Source of the DNA: Adineta steineri
Lineage: Eukaryota; Rotifera; Eurotatoria; Adinetida; Adinetidae
Length of the DNA stretch: 64,000 bases
Direction: 5' to 3'
Assembly (NCBI GenBank): GCA_905250115.1
Contig: CAJNOI010000285.1
Coordinates: 25,406 to 89,405, forward strand
Under the pieces are notes generated by a model. That model saw nothing but the letters and a program-made list of their open reading frames with translations. It did not search any database and was not told the origin of the DNA. Position 1 is the first letter of the stretch; each line of letters starts with the position of its first letter. Of this stretch, positions 12,081 through 25,794 are shown one piece after another. Position numbers and translations under genes: made by a program.

Positions 12081-13910
12081 TCATCGGAACACATCAAATC
12101 TATGAGAAATGAATGTATAAACAAAAGAAATTAGAATTCAACAAAATCAACTGAAGTCATAATTTTATTATTGTTTAAAATTATTCATCATGATGAATAA
12201 TTATGATTAAATTAACATAGTTGTAAGTGAAAATAGTATATCAATCATTTCTTTTGTTTTGTATTGGTATGAACAAGAAAATGAAGAAGATATCATACCG
12301 AGACTGATATTGTGAGCAAATAATTGTAAAATGTTAAATACTTTCTTAAAAACAACAACATTTCCTAATATTCAGTAAGAAGTCAATTGACAAAGTTAAT
12401 TCTTTTTATTATGATGTGAACAATTAAAATATTGAAGAACAGTTAGTTTATTTTATGAAACTAAAATAAATATTTAGAGATTCAGTTCTGTAAAAACAAA
12501 ACTGTAAATCTAAAAATAAATTGAATGTTATGCAGATTAATTTTTTTCCTTAATTATCTGAACTTCTATTTATTCCACTGAAAAACTCAATATATTTTAT
12601 CAAATAAAATATTTGTAATGAGAAAATAATTTATGTAAATTATTACATCTGAATCAAATTATAAAAGTATTTCATAAACTGATTAGTTTTCTTGAGACAA
12701 ATCCAAAACAATGTTAAAACATATTTGTTTTAACAAAAGGTTTTTAACTAATTCTCAATTGTTCAAATTTTATTTTATTAAGATTTTATTTCGAAATATT
12801 GAATTTACAAGAAAAATTAAACGGTAAATGACACAAGGATATTATCAGTAGTGTTTTTGGTAATCAATAATGCACAACTAAACCTTCACGTCTATTCACA
12901 TTATCACGTAAATCATACGCACTCACACATTCACCCTAAAATACTACGTAGATATTTCACAGTTTTCAAATCTTGTGAAATTGATCTTATGAAATAGAAT
13001 ACTTTGTCGTAATAAGTTTCTTCTATCGGGAAATTTTTGTACTTCCTTGAAAAAAGCGGCACTGCTTTTCGATGTTGTTTCAAAACAGTTTGTTTTCATC
13101 TTCTGCCAAGAAGAGGCTCATATTTTTATAGAAGATAACAACTCACATTTGACGATATGTTTTCTCAAAATTAATCTTAGAAAATGACGTGATTTAACTC
13201 TTTTTTTTCTTGTGTAATTGTTTTGTTTTAAGTGTTTTACATGCATTGAAATGATTATATAGATCAAAAACAATTAATTATTAGAGAGGGCTTGAATTTC
13301 CAACAATTTGTAGTTAAAATTTGATTGGAAAATTCTGAATAACAATAAATCAAAACAAAGTGTTGATGTTTATTTTTATATTTTAATTGACTAGATCATG
13401 CATGGAAAAATAGTTAGATATTACGCGAAATATATATTTGAAAATGAATGATATTAAGACTAACGATAAGTGGAAATAATTCGATCTACGATAAAGAGAA
13501 TAAATCTGAAAAAAATAGGAAGAAGTTTATGTATTCTATAATTATAACAAGGTTACGTAATAATCTCTCAACAAGAAGATTTGTTCGTAAATTTCGGATT
13601 GAAAAGTATTCCGATTTAGACGATTTATCGAACGTCGATGATCAACAGCAGGATAAGAGTTTCCGTTGTCATTTATTGAGAAAAAGAATAACAACATAAT
13701 ACAATCGTCTATTATTTTTTTTTCATATTTCCATCTGATGCAATTAATTATGATACAAGACAACCAAGGATATTATATATATACAATAAATTGTAATAGA
13801 TATTAAATACATTCTCTTTGATTCTTGTTGATTTAATTATAATTATTTTAATAATCATTTTTAAAGTGAAAAAGACATAAATCATGAAAATATCTCAACA
13901 ATAGAAGAAT
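12081..13910. other. AT-rich non-coding sequence
   Basis: No gene recognised. A degenerate C-rich run at about 12890-12945 (CACTCACACATTCACCC) is probably a decayed half of the telomere-like tract family. A frame of about 80 residues at 13448-13699 has no recognisable domain and is not called. Confidence 0.4.
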
Positions 13911-14010
13911 TGGGTGTGGGTGTGGATGTAGGTTTTCAGTTCATTTTTTATCTAGACCAAACCCACACCCACACCCACCCACACCCACATCCACCCACAC
14001 CCACACCCTC
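13911..14010. repeat. Telomere-like fold-back tract, best preserved
   Basis: The left arm is GGGTGTGGGTGTGGATGTAGG. After about 35 bases, an almost uninterrupted array of CCCACA and CCCACC units runs to 14010. The array is the most regular TGTGGG-like sequence in the window. Its right edge is the exact point where the mariner transposase homology (14011-14795) stops. Confidence 0.8.
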
Positions 14011-14795
14011 AGCACTAGCTAAATCGGACCAAAAGATATAATTTTCATCGTGCTGATACATTTCAATAAAAGGAATAAGTCTTTTATTAATACATTCATT
14101 GAGATATGTGGCTTGACGAATATCTTACTTGCTTTTGTGAACGTACACATCAGAAACACCTTTGGAGGATATAACCATCCAAATCATCACCTTTGATTCG
14201 AATTTTCTTTTTGAAATTTGATGTTGGGAGAAGCTGTAGCTGGATCAGTAGAATAGAAAAGCCGGTTGTCACATACATTATTTTCACCAAGTTTGAAATA
14301 TGTCTCATCATCTAAAATCAGATCACAACCGTTTAACAATTTGTGGTACAATTTTCTGCAGTTTTGTTTTTGAACGTCTTTCTTCATCTTCACTGTCCAT
14401 TTTTGAAGCTGTACGACGTTTTCTGATAACAATCGACGTTCTTTTTCGTAGATTATGTGAATTGGTTGATTGATGTACGTTAAAACGTCGTCCTATTTTA
14501 CGTTGGCTAATACCGTATTGATTGTTCACAGATTTAACAATACGTTCTAATGTTTTGTTGGATAATTTCACCGGACGACCGTTACGAGATTAATCATTGT
14601 GATTCCATATTTCAAGTATTTGTTGAGTATATAACATACAGTTCTTCGTGGAATATTTTGTTTTATAAAATAATTTATTATAGTTTTTACAGAATTATTG
14701 GCAGCATCAAGATAGAAGTGTACAATGCGTTGTGTTAGTGCTTCTCTTTCAACACGTATCCTTTTAGTTATGAACAAATAGTAAAAACTAGTCAT
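14011..14795 (-). pseudogene. Decayed, truncated mariner/Tc1 (IS630 superfamily) transposase
   Basis: Reading right to left through several frames gives a recognisable transposase. It has an N-terminal helix-turn-helix region (YFIKQNIPRRTVCYILNKYL), a GRPVKLS linker, a second HTH (GISQRKIGRRFNVHQST), the first catalytic Asp in LILDDETYF, then WMVISSKGVSDVYVHKSK and the second catalytic Asp in YIFWSDLASA. Homology ends there, so the third catalytic acidic residue and the C-terminus are absent. At least four frameshifts and an in-frame stop show it is dead. No terminal inverted repeat was found at its 5' side. The missing 3' end is replaced directly by telomere-like repeats. Confidence 0.85.
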
Positions 14796-15050
14796 ATAAC
14801 GGTCAAAAGAGAAAAGAAAGAGCTATCATTGAGTAACAAAATGTTCAGTTAAACACGTGTTCGTTCGTCCAAAAAATAGATCGATATTTGTGCAAAGACT
14901 TTTGCATCGCTCATTATATAGAAAATACCTTGTTAGTTAGTTTTATTCTATATGATCTCATTTTAATTGTCCTCATCTGATTATTGAAACAATTAATTTC
15001 ATATTAAATGAACCTTAATTAAAAGGAATACGCCTATGATTCTTGTATGC

Positions 15051-15245
15051 TTGAAGGTGTGGGTGCGAGTGTTGATGCGGATGAGAGATAAATTCTACAC
15101 CTACCTACACCAATACCCACTGACACCCGCACGTACAACCACACCCTCACACAGCTACACCCATACCATATCCACACACACCCACATCCATAGCAACATC
15201 CACCCTACCTCACCCACAGGCAAACCTACACCCACATCTACACCA
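15051..15245. repeat. Large telomere-like fold-back tract
   Basis: A short G-rich arm (GGTGTGGGTGCGAGTG) is followed by a long C-rich arm with many CACCC and CCACACC units to about 15245. The C-rich arm is far longer than the G-rich one, so the hairpin is asymmetric. Confidence 0.65.
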
Positions 15246-15820
15246 TCTAGTAATTCGAGGATTTCTTGAGTAACCCTTTTTAATTTTATTTTAAATATAC
15301 AAGTATACATATACAATTACAATGGCATCAAGCCGAACGAAATAGAACAAAAGAGAAACGAGTGTTTATATATGATTATATGGTTCCTTGGGTTGCTTTT
15401 GATAAAAGAAGACAAGCATATACAATATAAAGTATATTTTATTTGAGATATAAAATATTGAAACGCACAGATAACAAGAGAAATACTAAATTTTGACACT
15501 AAAAAGAAACTGATTAACGTGAAAAAAATTTGAATAAAATAGAAAAATTAAAGCTGCAGATCAAATAATGAAGAAAAATGTTTTGTAATGCTCTGTCAGT
15601 CAACAAAGTTGTTTGAAAAAATTGTTGTTTCGTCCTTAGGTGCTGGTTCTTAAAGAGAACAGATAATGTAACCAAATAAAAACAAATACCTTGGTGATCT
15701 TAGTCTCAAACAAAGAATATGAGCAATTTATCAATTGCAAACATTGAATTTTTTCTCTGCTACCAAAATTAGTTATATTCTTGTAGCATACCTGGCTGAC
15801 TAACAACGACGATCATCATC
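15246..15820. other. Non-coding sequence 3' of the Cys-rich gene
   Basis: AT-rich; it probably includes the 3' untranslated region of the minus-strand gene that stops at 15821. Nothing else is recognised. Confidence 0.4.
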
Positions 15821-18366
15821 CTACAGAGTACGGCTTGTAACAACAGCATTTTTACAACAGGCGGTACAACAAGCAATACATTGATCACGAAAAGTACTTT
15901 CATAAGTACAAGACTGATTACAACTAGCACTGCCCCAAGTACCCCCAGGACAATAATGTGCAGCACCACCCCCACCAGCTGTTTTATCACCAGCATAATA
16001 TTCATAAAAAGTTAAACGAAAACCACCAGAAAAATCAGATCTAGTACCACAAACGTTGCTGTTAGGAGTACAAATACTAGGTGTAGATGTTGGTGCTGGT
16101 ATAGCTATAAGAAAGTACAGTTCAACTTTTTTTGCAACTTTTCATGAAAACTATTAAAACTATTGATCTAATGGACCACCGAATGAAAAAGCTTTTAACG
16201 CATTCCCTGTGGGACTAAAAATGTGAAACAAGATAGAGAGTCTTATGTTGTGAATGAAACGATTTGGCAACCTATATATCGGTTGTAATACTAGCATATA
16301 CGTGTATGTGCTGACACATAATAATGACATATAGCCTGTCTCTCAGCTGTGACGAGGACTATGAAGTCTGTCGGTTACAGTTTTTTACGCCTCGTATAGA
16401 TCGTTGCTATAGACGTCTGCCACGTCTGTATTAAACCTTTTTCAATGTGACTATGACATATGTGACGTGCCGTTGTTAAGCACGTCTGTAACGTATGAGA
16501 GGGATATGGTTCAAGTTTCTACTTTTAAATACATCAACACTCTTTTGTGAAACACAATCTAAAAGGAGTGTTGAAGTCTATAGAGGTGGAAATTTAGATC
16601 CACCATCCCGGCCCGCCCTACAGACTGTAATCTAGACAACATCTCCTGAAAATTTCAATTCAATCGGACACTTCCTTTACAAGATAATATATTTCAAAAA
16701 GTGCTCATCGTTTACCAATGATATCAGGAAACTTTTCTTTTTCTAAAAACTTCTTTTCTCGTAAAAGAAGTGTCCGATTGAACTGAAATTTTCAGGAGAT
16801 GTTGTCCACATTTGGTGTTATCCATAAACAAGAATTCAGGTCAAAACTGTGATCACTCGATTTTTATCTTTATTTTAAGATATAGGCTAAAATTTCAGTA
16901 AATTAACTATAACTCGAAGACAAAGCGCTATTAGCCGTTATTTTTTTAAGCCTTTTACTGAGCATACTAATATCTACGTATGCACAAAATATCAGCTCAA
17001 AAGCGATTTTCAAGTTGTTGACCCTTCTTCGTAAACTCATAAATAGTTTTAGCACGATCTTCATGAGAAACTGTACTATGTGCTTCACCTGTCACACTGT
17101 AATAATTTTCATAACTACAAATGATTTTCTAAATTTGATATAACACACAATATTAACACTACCAATTTTAATTAAAACGAAGCGACATGCGACCCAAAAA
17201 AAAAGTTTTTGAAGAAAATCAAATGTTTACCTTCTGCTAATGATATAAATTTTACTTTACTACACTCTTTTCTTAAGGGTGTGGGTATCTATTCATCACA
17301 CACGCATAACCACACCCTCGTGGTTAGATTTCTAAAAAAGAAGCATTATTAGTACTTTCTAAAGAATATACACATCGAAGGATGGCTTTTTCAGCCAATT
17401 CATTTCTCTTAAACTTATTGTAAACATTGATTAGATAGATATCAAAAGCACTATAGATCATTTAACATATTTACTCACACATTGTGATTGTTGTTGTTGT
17501 TGACGTTGATGTTGATGTTGTTGTTGCTGTTGTTGTTGATGCTGTTGTTGATGTTATCGCAGTCAGTTCTATTTTACAGAGATGAGTTTAGAATGAGATT
17601 AAACGATTGGATACGAGTTTACTTCTAATTTCTTACTTTTTCTTCTCTAACTATTCTGTCTGATTTAAATATGAGTACATTATGACAGAAGAGTAAATCT
17701 TTCGATGGCTTGCATTATGATTGTACGTCTACAATCTTTACTTTCTTTAGATCTCTACTATAAGAATCTTGACAAATGATTCCATGTTTCTTATAATTAT
17801 AGTAATGAGAGTTTTAGAATTATTCAGATTGACTTCAATAACATTTGCATACTGCTGTTGTTCTTAAAATATTTCATTTTTCTTCAAGTTCATATTCTTT
17901 TCAGGAACTAATCGTAACTTAAAGATCAAAACTTACAGTTCCTGGATATCTATCACAAAATCGAATGAATTCAGGCCAGTCTAGTTCATAGTTTTCGTTG
18001 CATTTTGAGGGTGGGTGTGTGTATGGATATCTCTGCCTTTAGTAAACACCCACACCCTTTCATTACGGATTTGAAAAAAACTTTTGATACTGTTGCTTAG
18101 AAGTATAATGTATAAGTTCTTACGATAAACAATGAAGTTCTACTTCTGTCATTTGAAATAATTTCTCTTATATTAACTTCAAAATAAATGATTACCACAT
18201 TTTGACTACCTGTTGCTGATATTTTTTCACTGTTTGCCTTTATTGTTTTTAACATAACAATTGGAATTGTTATAATTATAGCAAGTGCAATAATAATAAA
18301 TGTGAGCCACTTCACTTTTCTTCTATTCAGACATTCGCATCTAGAATAAAAAATATTTTTTATCAT
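15821..18366 (-). CDS. Small membrane-anchored Cys-rich protein
   Basis: Two-exon model of 146 residues. Exon 1 is 18366-18210 and exon 2 is 16104-15821. Exon 1 resembles the kelch gene's first exon (29 of the first 51 residues identical by eye): a basic Cys-bearing tail (YSRCECLNRRK), then one membrane helix. It ends ACAG/GTAGTC in phase 1. Exon 2 begins after TTCTTATAG with the matching phase, giving TAIPAPTSTPSIC. Exon 2 encodes a Pro/Thr linker and a domain with about 10 cysteines, including a GGGGAAHYC stretch and CIACCTACC near the end. I do not recognise the domain. The exon join is inferred from phase and from parallel structure. Function is unknown; probably a type II surface protein with a disulfide-rich ectodomain. 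A GTAG lies six bases before the ATG. Confidence 0.6.
16635..16806. mobile_element. MITE-like inverted-repeat element
   Basis: Arms of about 46 bp (16635-16680 and 16761-16806) are near-perfect inverted copies: the left arm contains CATCTCCTGAAAATTTCAAT and the right arm reads ATTTTCAGGAGATG. They flank an 80 bp AT-rich loop. There is no coding capacity. No clear target-site duplication was identified. It could also form a long RNA hairpin if transcribed within the intron. Confidence 0.7.
17277..17321. repeat. Telomere-like fold-back tract
   Basis: GGGTGTGGGTATC, a spacer of about 15 bases, then ATAACCACACCCTCG. A compact hairpin of the family inside the inferred intron. Confidence 0.65.
17483..17555 (+). 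repeat. TTG/CTG trinucleotide microsatellite
   Basis: Imperfect triplet run, the counterpart of 5385-5447 in the related intron. Confidence 0.8.
18008..18060. repeat. Telomere-like fold-back tract
   Basis: GGGTGGGTGTGTGTATGG, a spacer of about 20 bases, then AACACCCACACCCTTTC. It lies close to the point where the related kelch intron carries about 3.2 kb of additional sequence. Confidence 0.65.
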
Positions 18367-18814
18367 TATTGTCTACAATTTATAAGATACATACAATTTT
18401 TTTGATTGAGTCGCATTCGAAGTAACTGTTTCAGGCTAAAATAGTTAACAGAGACAAATATTATATTCTATGCTTTTTCTTTTTCTCAATAAATTACATC
18501 ATCATCAATTCCTACTCTGTTGCTCATTGTTGATATCTTGTTGAAAGTTTAATACTTTTACAATCTAAAATCGACAAAAGCATTTTCTCATTTATACATT
18601 TTCAGTCATTAATAATATAATGAGAAAGAAATTAAACTGTTTATTTACATATCTTTTCGCAAAAAATCATCTGTGTTTCTCATTAATTGTTGAAATCTAT
18701 ATTTCTAGTAATATCTAATATTTCTTACTGATTAATCTGATGGCATAAAAAGCAGACTTAGATATTGTTGTTCTCACTTACAAGTTTTTCATTCCAATTT
18801 CAACTAGAAAATCA

Positions 18815-21070
18815 TTAAAATAGTAGAAAAGATATTTATCATGCTCTGTCTTTCTCTTTCTTAAATAATCAGTTCTTTTTATGACGTGTATCATTATGTT
18901 AATGTAAAACATTTCTAACAAAATATCATATATCAATAAAAACAATCAGCTCACTTCCTTTTTCAATGTTACTTTTCAAAAAAACAACAACTCTTGTCAG
19001 GTAGAGTTGTTATCTCGTATAAATGTGAAATTGTTTGAGACAACATTTAGTGTAATTATTATTAGTTAATAAAACATTGAAAAATCAGCACTGCTCAAAG
19101 GATATGCAACATTTCCTCCCAGAGAAGAAAAGCTGCTGTTAAAATGCTCCACTATTGACAAAGATTCTTCTGAAATAATTGAGAATTAGACAATATTTAT
19201 GATTAGAAATATCTCTGATTTTATTTTATCTTATGCAATAATTATTGTACAGAATAGATAAATGATTATGAAAGTAACATTGTGATTATCTTTACATTGT
19301 TTCTTGATTTCAAAAAGAAATCGATCTTCATCGTATAATTTGTTATTCATTGATGTTTTAGTTGGAAGTCGATTAAGAACATTGAAGAAAACTATAATCA
19401 TGATTCTAATTACAATCATAGTCATATGAAATACGAAGAGGCTTTGATTAATTGCATTTAGATGTGACTGTCGACGATTATGGATATTATATCTGTCTCT
19501 CAATATTCTCCTCACTATGAAAAGTTATTAATGTTCTTTTAATCATTTTTCTCATTGAAAAAACAAAATATGACATATATTTGTTAGTTTGTGATTGAAC
19601 ATTTATGTCGAAAAAGTGAAAATAAAAAAAAACAGGAATCATATCAATTGTCAAGTTTTGTTTAATATCATGAAACTTTGAAGTCCACTGTTTTCTCTTC
19701 AGATAAATATTAGAATAATAATATGAAAGATGAATATATTCCCCTTATCTTGATGTTAATTTATCGTCATTCTTATCTCTTCTTTTCTAATACATCATCA
19801 AAATATTTCATACTTATCTTAATCTATTAATGAAGTATTTTATCGATGAAATATCTTTTTAACAGTAATTTCATAACTGATGTAGTATAGGTTAATTCTA
19901 TAAAGACTTTCAAATGGATGAATAAAAAATAATAAAATACATTCTTTTCCCTCAGGAAACTTTGTATTTCTTTCAAAAAGTGCTGATTTTCAATGTTTTT
20001 TTTTATATACAAATAATGATATTAACTGTTGTTTGAACTAGTTAACGTCATATGCTACCTCGTAGAGTTTGATATTTACAACAGATATTAATATTTTTGA
20101 TCAAAATTGATATGAAACAAGAAAGTGCTGATCTTATTGTTTTCATGAACATATGATATTTAATCAGAAATATTTTACATATAAAGACGCTTATATACAG
20201 TGAGCATCAGAATCATTCACTCATTATTACCTTTATTTTAAATAAAACAAATACATAAAAATAAAGTGAAAGATATATCATTTGAGAATCCATTTCTTGA
20301 TATTTAATAATTTAAGTAGTGTCGAACATAGTTGATGATTCTACTAAATATAATTATAAAACTAGAAAAGAAATAAAAATGAAAAGAATTTCATTTGATT
20401 TCTAATGATTAATATTGAGAAAATGATCTTCTCATTTGTTATTATCAATAAATCATTATCTCTTATTGATATATTTGTCTTCTATTGAATGGAATAAAAA
20501 CAAGTTGTTTCTTTTTAGTGACATTCTCCAATCATTAACTATGAGAATTGACTCAAATGATAAAAAAAGTCTTCTCTATTTTTTTTGGCTGAAAACTGAA
20601 CAAGAGAAAAATAAAAGGTTTATTTTTTTCTCCATTCGCCTACCTAATGACGTCAATGACAATTTTCTTTTTTGTTGAAACATTTGCAGCAAATACAACA
20701 TTGGAATTTCACAATAAAGAAAAACAATGAATCCGTTTCCTTTTTCAAAACTAATATGAAATATCAGGGATGATTTGTTGTAAATATAAAAATGTTCATG
20801 ATATTGAAATGTTTGTAGGAAGGATGTGAAAACAAAGTGTTTCAAACAAAACTTAATGTTATTCTTGTTAAGACTACATCGCAAATCATGTCTTTACGAA
20901 GGAAATACAACGCTTCCTAAACAATAAAATATATGGACATTATCGGTTATCTAAAATATATTGCACAATTACTTTTATTCTAATTTCACACATTAGATAA
21001 ATGAAAAGAAAAGTGCAGTTGCTCATCTTCAAAATGAGTCGTCTTCACATACTATTCAACAATATGAATA
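18815..21070. repeat. Duplicated upstream flank, copy B
   Basis: Counterpart of 9764-12080 with the same orientation and the same position relative to its membrane-anchor exon. It lacks about 70-100 bp present in copy A near 11350-11450. The gene-like frame seen at 20576-20884 is interrupted by a TAA at the matching position in copy A, so it is not called. Confidence 0.8.
19231..19515 (-). CDS. Hypothetical membrane-like open frame, copy B
   Basis: A 94-residue frame matching 10088-10465. A run of about 48 residues (ending NHNVTFIIIYL) is identical, while the first 37 residues carry about nine differences and the C-terminus is shortened. Not recognised; possibly a partial exon or relic. Confidence 0.25.
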   Translation of the reverse strand: MRRILRDRYNIHNRRQSHLNAINQSLFVFHMTMIVIRIMIIVFFNVLNRLPTKTSMNNKLYDEDRFLFEIKKQCKDNHNVTFIIIYLFCTIIIA

Positions 21071-21602
21071 TATAGAATAAAGTACAATACAAAATGTATT
21101 TCAATAAATATGATTATCAATGTGACAGATGAAGTGTTTTACAGATTTTTGATCATTGACGATGATATATTTTTATGGATCTTCGCTGTGATTGACTAAT
21201 TGTAGTAGTTATTTTCAAAGTTTTCCTGAGTTGTCTTCGTCATTTTAGTTAATATGATAGATGAGAAGATCGAAATTTGATGAAGATCGCCCACCTAAGA
21301 ATTTTAGGTATTTGTTTTTTATCAATATCTTTTGCATCGTATCGATGTTAATTGCCCACGATTATATTCACATTCATTGCTGGTGTATTTGGAAAAATAT
21401 TTGCGTAAACTTAATGCATGTTTCGTTTAGATGATTGATTGATGCTTCTGATTTAATTATATTGTGTCATCTGTTTGATTATTAGCAAAATTAGCAAAAG
21501 CGATACGTATCGCTGCTTTAAGATTGTTGATGTGTTGATTGTCTCATTATTTTATGATGCATAACATAAAGGTTGAAGTTGTTAAGAGCAATCTTACATC
21601 CA

Positions 21603-21652
21603 TACCAACGCCCGCACCCATTCGCCCACATCCTCATCCAAACCTACTCTCA
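21603..21652 (-). repeat. C-rich telomere-like half tract
   Basis: CGCCCGCACCCATTCGCCCACATCC and similar units, with no G-rich partner nearby. Probably a decayed member of the fold-back family. Confidence 0.4.
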
Positions 21653-21818
21653 TCGTGATACAATGCATATATATAACATCACTTTTTTGCATTGTCTACT
21701 TTTCAAATAAGAACGTGTTCATTATTTAATCTCATTCTATCAAATGTTTTAAAGAAATTATTATAATACATTTATTTTATTATAAGAGAAAAGAAGAGTA
21801 GAAAATCTTTGTTTTTTA

Positions 21819-22242
21819 TCAATTATCATCATATTCGTCTTCGATATGTTGTTTTAATGTTGGTAATGAATGAATTTTCTGTATAGCAATGACTTGGATA
21901 CCATCTTCTGGTGCAACAACCATCATTTCTTTTTGCCGTGTTCGAAGACGAAGTGTTAACAAATTATCTGTTGGATCAATATCACGAATAATCGATCGAC
22001 TCATATCAGCAAAAGAAAGTAACTTTGATGTTATGTGAAATGTAAGATTATTATCAAGTGATGTATACTGAAGTTGTCCTTCTTCATTTGTTAATATAAT
22101 ACCTTCAACATTAGGATGTGCTAATAAACGTTTTAATGTTGCTTCTTCAGTTGGTAATAGATCTATTTTCGAATTATAGATAGAATAAAAATGACATTTT
22201 ATTCAAAAAAAAAAGAAAAAGATTACTTAATGATTTTTCCAT
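21819..22242 (-). CDS. DYNLRB: Dynein light chain roadblock
   Basis: Two exons, 22242-22227 and 22162-21819, joined over a 64 bp GT-AG intron, give 119 residues. The start is MEKSLNLLPTEEATLKRLL, followed by GIILTNEEG, the region around SKLLSFADMSRSIIRDIDPT, and the LRLRTRQKEMMVVAPEDG strand of the roadblock/LC7 fold. The family is usually about 96-100 residues; here there is an acidic tail of about 15 extra residues (IEDEYDDN). In other animals this subunit dimerises on the dynein intermediate chain and links motor to cargo in cytoplasmic and intraflagellar dynein. The first exon has only 16 coding bases. Its choice rests on phase and on the family's N-terminal pattern. Confidence 0.92.
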
Positions 22243-23242
22243 TTCTTTCTAACAGTTTTCAATTGCAATTTGTCGTTAATAAATAAAAGATAAGAACTCT
22301 TTTTTATGTAAGATAAGAAAGAAAAAAAACTCTTTACTCTTGACCAATACACGCATTCATGTTAGATATAGTTGATAATGTTCAACAAATTGAATATTAT
22401 TTATTGTATATAAAAAATTCTAACATGGAGAAGAAAAAAAAATGATGTAGTTTTGTTTCCGTTTGTTTTCTTTTATAATGAAAACGATAAGAGAAAAAAG
22501 AAATGTTTGACATATCTCTATGTACTTTTCATTTGACGTCATATTATTCTTATCTTTTAATAATGTATTAGTATATAAATTTAATCAACTATTTCTTTTT
22601 GTTATTATCATTTGTATAAAAGAAAAAAAAATGAATTTTTAATAGTGTGGTGTTTGTTATGTAGGAAGAGAGAGAGAACTTTTTTTTGTCTATTAATACA
22701 ATATATCCTATATTGATTAATCAATAAAAGAATTTAGCTGAAAACTATTCATAAATGCTTTCATATTTAAGCGAACAATATTATATTTTATTTTAATATA
22801 TTTTCCCCACTTGTAATCGTAAATATGATGTGATAACATACAGAAAAAGAAAACGAAATGGGAAAGGAAGAAATGCTAATGTTTATTTGTATAATTTGTT
22901 ATATTGTCAATAGAAGATATGAAAGAAAGACCGTTAACCAGTTACATTTTTCCGATTGGTTCACTGTTATCATAATGAGAGAAAATTGAATGATTTTCTT
23001 GATCTTGTTGAAATTTGCCAATAATTACGTGTAAAATATGAAAAGCGCAAGCATATTGAAATTGAGAAAGAACCATTTAAGTGATGTGATGAAGAAGAGA
23101 AATTAAAAGGAAGCAGAAAAACAAGAACGAAAGATGTGTAGTTTTAGTTTAGGTTGTGGATAAAAATGTAATTTAACTATTGACCAAAACTAAAATTATA
23201 TGAAATGAATTTATATAAAATTAAATATATATTATGAATAAT
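22243..23242. other. Intergenic, AT-rich
   Basis: 1 kb between the kinase stop and the roadblock start, both minus-strand. No gene, repeat or RNA recognised. Confidence 0.5.

Positions 23243-25794
<2,552 letters not shown>

Larger units (their letters stand above)
16105..18209 (-). other. Long intron of the Cys-rich gene (inferred)
   Basis: A 2.1 kb intron, against 50-70 bp for most introns here. It contains an inverted-repeat element (16635-16806), two telomere-like fold-back tracts (17277-17321, 18008-18060), a trinucleotide run (17483-17555) and a block (17430-17990) related to the kelch gene intron. Confidence 0.45.

Noticed and set aside
15769-16005. 78-residue hydrophobic frame on the minus strand
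   Set aside because: It is a shadow of the Cys-rich exon in another frame; its Val/Leu composition comes from GTT/GTA-rich codons of the real frame.
20576-20884. 102-residue minus-strand frame in duplicated flank B
   Set aside because: The near-identical copy A (11640-11900) has an in-frame TAA and other changes, and nothing in it resembles a protein domain.
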